Shown here: positions 62,572-64,000 of the stretch, piece after piece
Layout of the letters: the number at the start of each line of letters is the position of its first letter
Position numbering within the stretch: the stretch's first letter is position 1
Source: Pseudomonadota bacterium
Lineage (GTDB): Bacteria; Pseudomonadota; Gammaproteobacteria; Xanthomonadales; Xanthomonadaceae
Direction: 5' to 3'
Assembly (NCBI GenBank): GCA_023419315.1
Contig: JAEZYE010000059.1
Location: 1-64,000 of the forward strand
DNA: 64,000 nt
Notes under the pieces: model-generated
Database searches by the model: none
Seen by the model: only the letters and a program-made list of their open reading frames with translations
Told to the model about the DNA's origin: nothing
Position numbers and translations under genes: made by a program

Positions 62572-63551
62572 GCGTTGGCCGTTTCGGTCAGGCGCTGGGC
62601 GATGGTCTGGCGCAGCGCGACCAGATCCTTGGCGAAGGTTTCGATGCCGGTGGCGAGTTTTTCCTTCGCCATGGGATCGGCCTCGATGGCGGCCGCGAAG
62701 CTGTCCGCGTTGACCGGCGCCGCCGAGTGGCCGGTGGCCGCCGAAGCAGTGAGCTTGCGCGGCAGATCGCCGTGGTCCGCTTCCAGCTTTTCCAGCAGAT
62801 CCGGCGAAATGGTCAGGCGGTCGCAGCCGGCCAGTGCTTCGATCTGCGCCGTGGAGCGGAACGATGCGCCCATCACCACCGTCGGCGAGCCGCGGCGCTT
62901 GAATTCCTGATACACGCCGCGCACGAACACCACGCCCGGATCTTCGTCGATCGTCGCGGGCGTCTGGCCTTGCGCGACATACCAGTCGAGGATGCGGCCG
63001 ACGAAAGGCGAAATCAGGAACGCACCGGCTTCGGCGCACGCGATGGCCTGCGTCGGGTTGAAGATCAGGGTGAGGTTGCAGTCGATGCCTTCGGCTTGCA
63101 GCTGGCGCGCGGCTTCCACGCCTTCCCAGGTCGAAGCGACCTTGATCAGGATGCGATCGCGGCCGATGTTGCGGTCCGCGTACATCGCCACGAACTTGCG
63201 CGCCTTGGCGACGGTGGCGGCGGTGTCGTAAGCGAGGTCGGCGTCGACTTCGGTCGATACGCGGCCCGGAATCAGTTCGCTGAGCATCGCGCCCACGCCG
63301 ACGGTCAGCCGGTCGGCGACTTCATTGACGATCGTGTCGCGATCGCCCTGCTGCGCCCGCGCCCAGGCCAGTTCACGCTCGATCAGATCGGCATAGACCG
63401 GCAGATCCAGCGCCTTCTTCACCAGCGTGGGATTGGTCGTGCAGTCCACCGGCTTCAGGCGCTTGATCGCGTCGTAGTCGCCGGTATCGGCGACGACGAC
63501 CGACAACTCGCGCAGTTGGGCCAGTTTGGACGGGGCAGCGGGGGCGTTCAT
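62568..63551 (-). CDS. tal: Transaldolase
   Basis: 327 residues from the ATG at 63551; a GTG nine bases earlier is possible. It moves a dihydroxyacetone unit in the pentose-phosphate pathway via a Schiff base. The N-terminal VDCTTNPTLVKKALDL, the active-site RILIKVASTWEGVEAARQL (Lys), LTLIFNPTQAIACAEAG, and ISPFVGRILDW place it in the classical TalB group. It overlaps the unknown anchored gene downstream. Confidence 0.95.
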   Translation of the reverse strand: MNAPAAPSKLAQLRELSVVVADTGDYDAIKRLKPVDCTTNPTLVKKALDLPVYADLIERELAWARAQQGDRDTIVNEVADRLTVGVGAMLSELIPGRVSTEVDADLAYDTAATVAKARKFVAMYADRNIGRDRILIKVASTWEGVEAARQLQAEGIDCNLTLIFNPTQAIACAEAGAFLISPFVGRILDWYVAQGQTPATIDEDPGVVFVRGVYQEFKRRGSPTVVMGASFRSTAQIEALAGCDRLTISPDLLEKLEADHGDLPRKLTASAATGHSAAPVNADSFAAAIEADPMAKEKLATGIETFAKDLVALRQTIAQRLTETANA

Positions 63552-63626
63552 TCGGATCACTCGCGTGGGGGCAAAGGACGCACAGTATGCCCTGCGAGGC
63601 GCGGCAGTTCAGCCGCGCAGCCCGCT

Positions 63627-64000
63627 TCAGATCTGCGCGCGGCTCACGCCGGCGACACGCAGCCGCAGATGGCGGCCGCCCGGCGCATCCCAATCGATCG
63701 ACTGGCCGATGGACAGGCCGAGCAAGGCGCTGCCGACCGGCGCAAGCACGGACACGCGGCCCTGATCGACATTGGCTTCATGCGGATAGACCAGCGTGAG
63801 CTGGTGTGTTTCGCCGGTCAGTTCGTCCTGGCATTCGACCAGTGAATGCATCGTCACGACGCCGTCGGGAATCTGATCCGGTTCCAGGATTTCGGCGCGA
63901 TTGAGTTCGTTGAGCAGCGCTTCGGCCGCCGGCTGGTTGCGGTGCGCCGGAGATTCAAGCAGGGCTTCCAGGCGGTTGATGTCCGCGCTGGAAATGATGA
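63627..64000 (-). CDS. rnk: Nucleoside diphosphate kinase regulator (Rnk-type, GreA/B family), 5' truncated
   Basis: The frame reaches the window edge at 64000 without a start, so the N-terminus is missing. The visible part has a helical coiled region (ISSADINRLEALLESPAHR, EALLNELNRAEILEPD), then the GreA C-terminal fold (VTMHSLVECQDELTGE, LTLVYPHEANVDQGRVSVLAP, VGSALLGLSIGQSIDW). Length and lack of the long GreA coiled coil fit Rnk, which binds RNA polymerase. No full-length claim possible. Confidence 0.85.
   Translation of the reverse strand, partial: IISSADINRLEALLESPAHRNQPAAEALLNELNRAEILEPDQIPDGVVTMHSLVECQDELTGETHQLTLVYPHEANVDQGRVSVLAPVGSALLGLSIGQSIDWDAPGGRHLRLRVAGVSRAQI

Overview
The window is chromosomal DNA from a high-GC gammaproteobacterium. 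The protein types, the lptD-surA-pdxA-rsmA-apaG-apaH order, the SAH riboswitch on ahcY and the manganese riboswitch on an mntX-type exporter point to the Xanthomonadaceae/Lysobacteraceae (Xanthomonas, Lysobacter, Luteimonas relatives). This family-level placement is inferred from gene content; no rRNA is present. The density is that of a core chromosome. I see no insertion sequence, prophage, CRISPR array, tRNA or rRNA gene, and nothing that looks base-compositionally foreign.

Layout. 1-1300: tail of a sensor histidine kinase and a small secreted protein. 1383-11476: one-carbon and methyl-cycle genes (metF; ahcY under an SAH riboswitch) with a stress block between them (KGG-repeat protein, DUF4142 lipoprotein, BON protein, hemerythrin), then ppc. 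11534-14063: amino-acid permease and an outer-membrane protein. 14249-19301: a phospholipid cluster (alpha/beta hydrolase, ABC-F protein Uup, CdsA paralogue, PlsC-type acyltransferase, CDP-alcohol phosphatidyltransferase), then metK. 20932-24588: an OlsF-like fused acyltransferase, an LpxH-like metallophosphoesterase and a YdjM-like membrane protein. 24604-28856: methyltransferase, dusB, ribokinase, nucleoside transporter. 28962-29730: mntX with its yybP-ykoY riboswitch.

29790-33646: aldo/keto reductase, ABC exporter, sigma-like protein, VOC protein. 33704-37967: SGNH esterase, dgkA, terC, then lemA and two TPM-domain genes. 38026-47718: lgt-thyA-(membrane protein)-folA converging on apaH-apaG-rsmA-pdxA-surA-lptD. 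47840-49922: a BtuM-like B12 transporter, PduO adenosyltransferase and HDAC-like deacetylase in one tight operon. 50026-52415: two ubiquinone hydroxylases. 52485-57171: two unknown genes, rlmM, a deaminase and glnS. 57304-64000: glutathione transferase, a second aldo/keto reductase, DUF2007, a PNGase A-like secreted enzyme, msrA, an unknown secreted or anchored protein, transaldolase and the start-truncated rnk.

How the genes work together. Within about 19 kb metF supplies methyl-THF, metK makes SAM, and ahcY clears SAH under control of an SAH-sensing RNA. The btuM-pduO operon could supply cobalamin. Three groups deal with membrane lipids (the ynb-like cluster, the OlsF-like protein, dgkA) and one with outer-membrane biogenesis (surA, lptD, lgt). 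Two separate membrane exporters of manganese type (mntX, terC) lie 6 kb apart, but only mntX has a visible riboswitch. The best riboswitch evidence is at 8541-8614 and 29608-29716. The least understood genes are the pair at 52485-53713, the sigma-like gene at 32620 and the TPR/glycosyltransferase-like gene at 2285.
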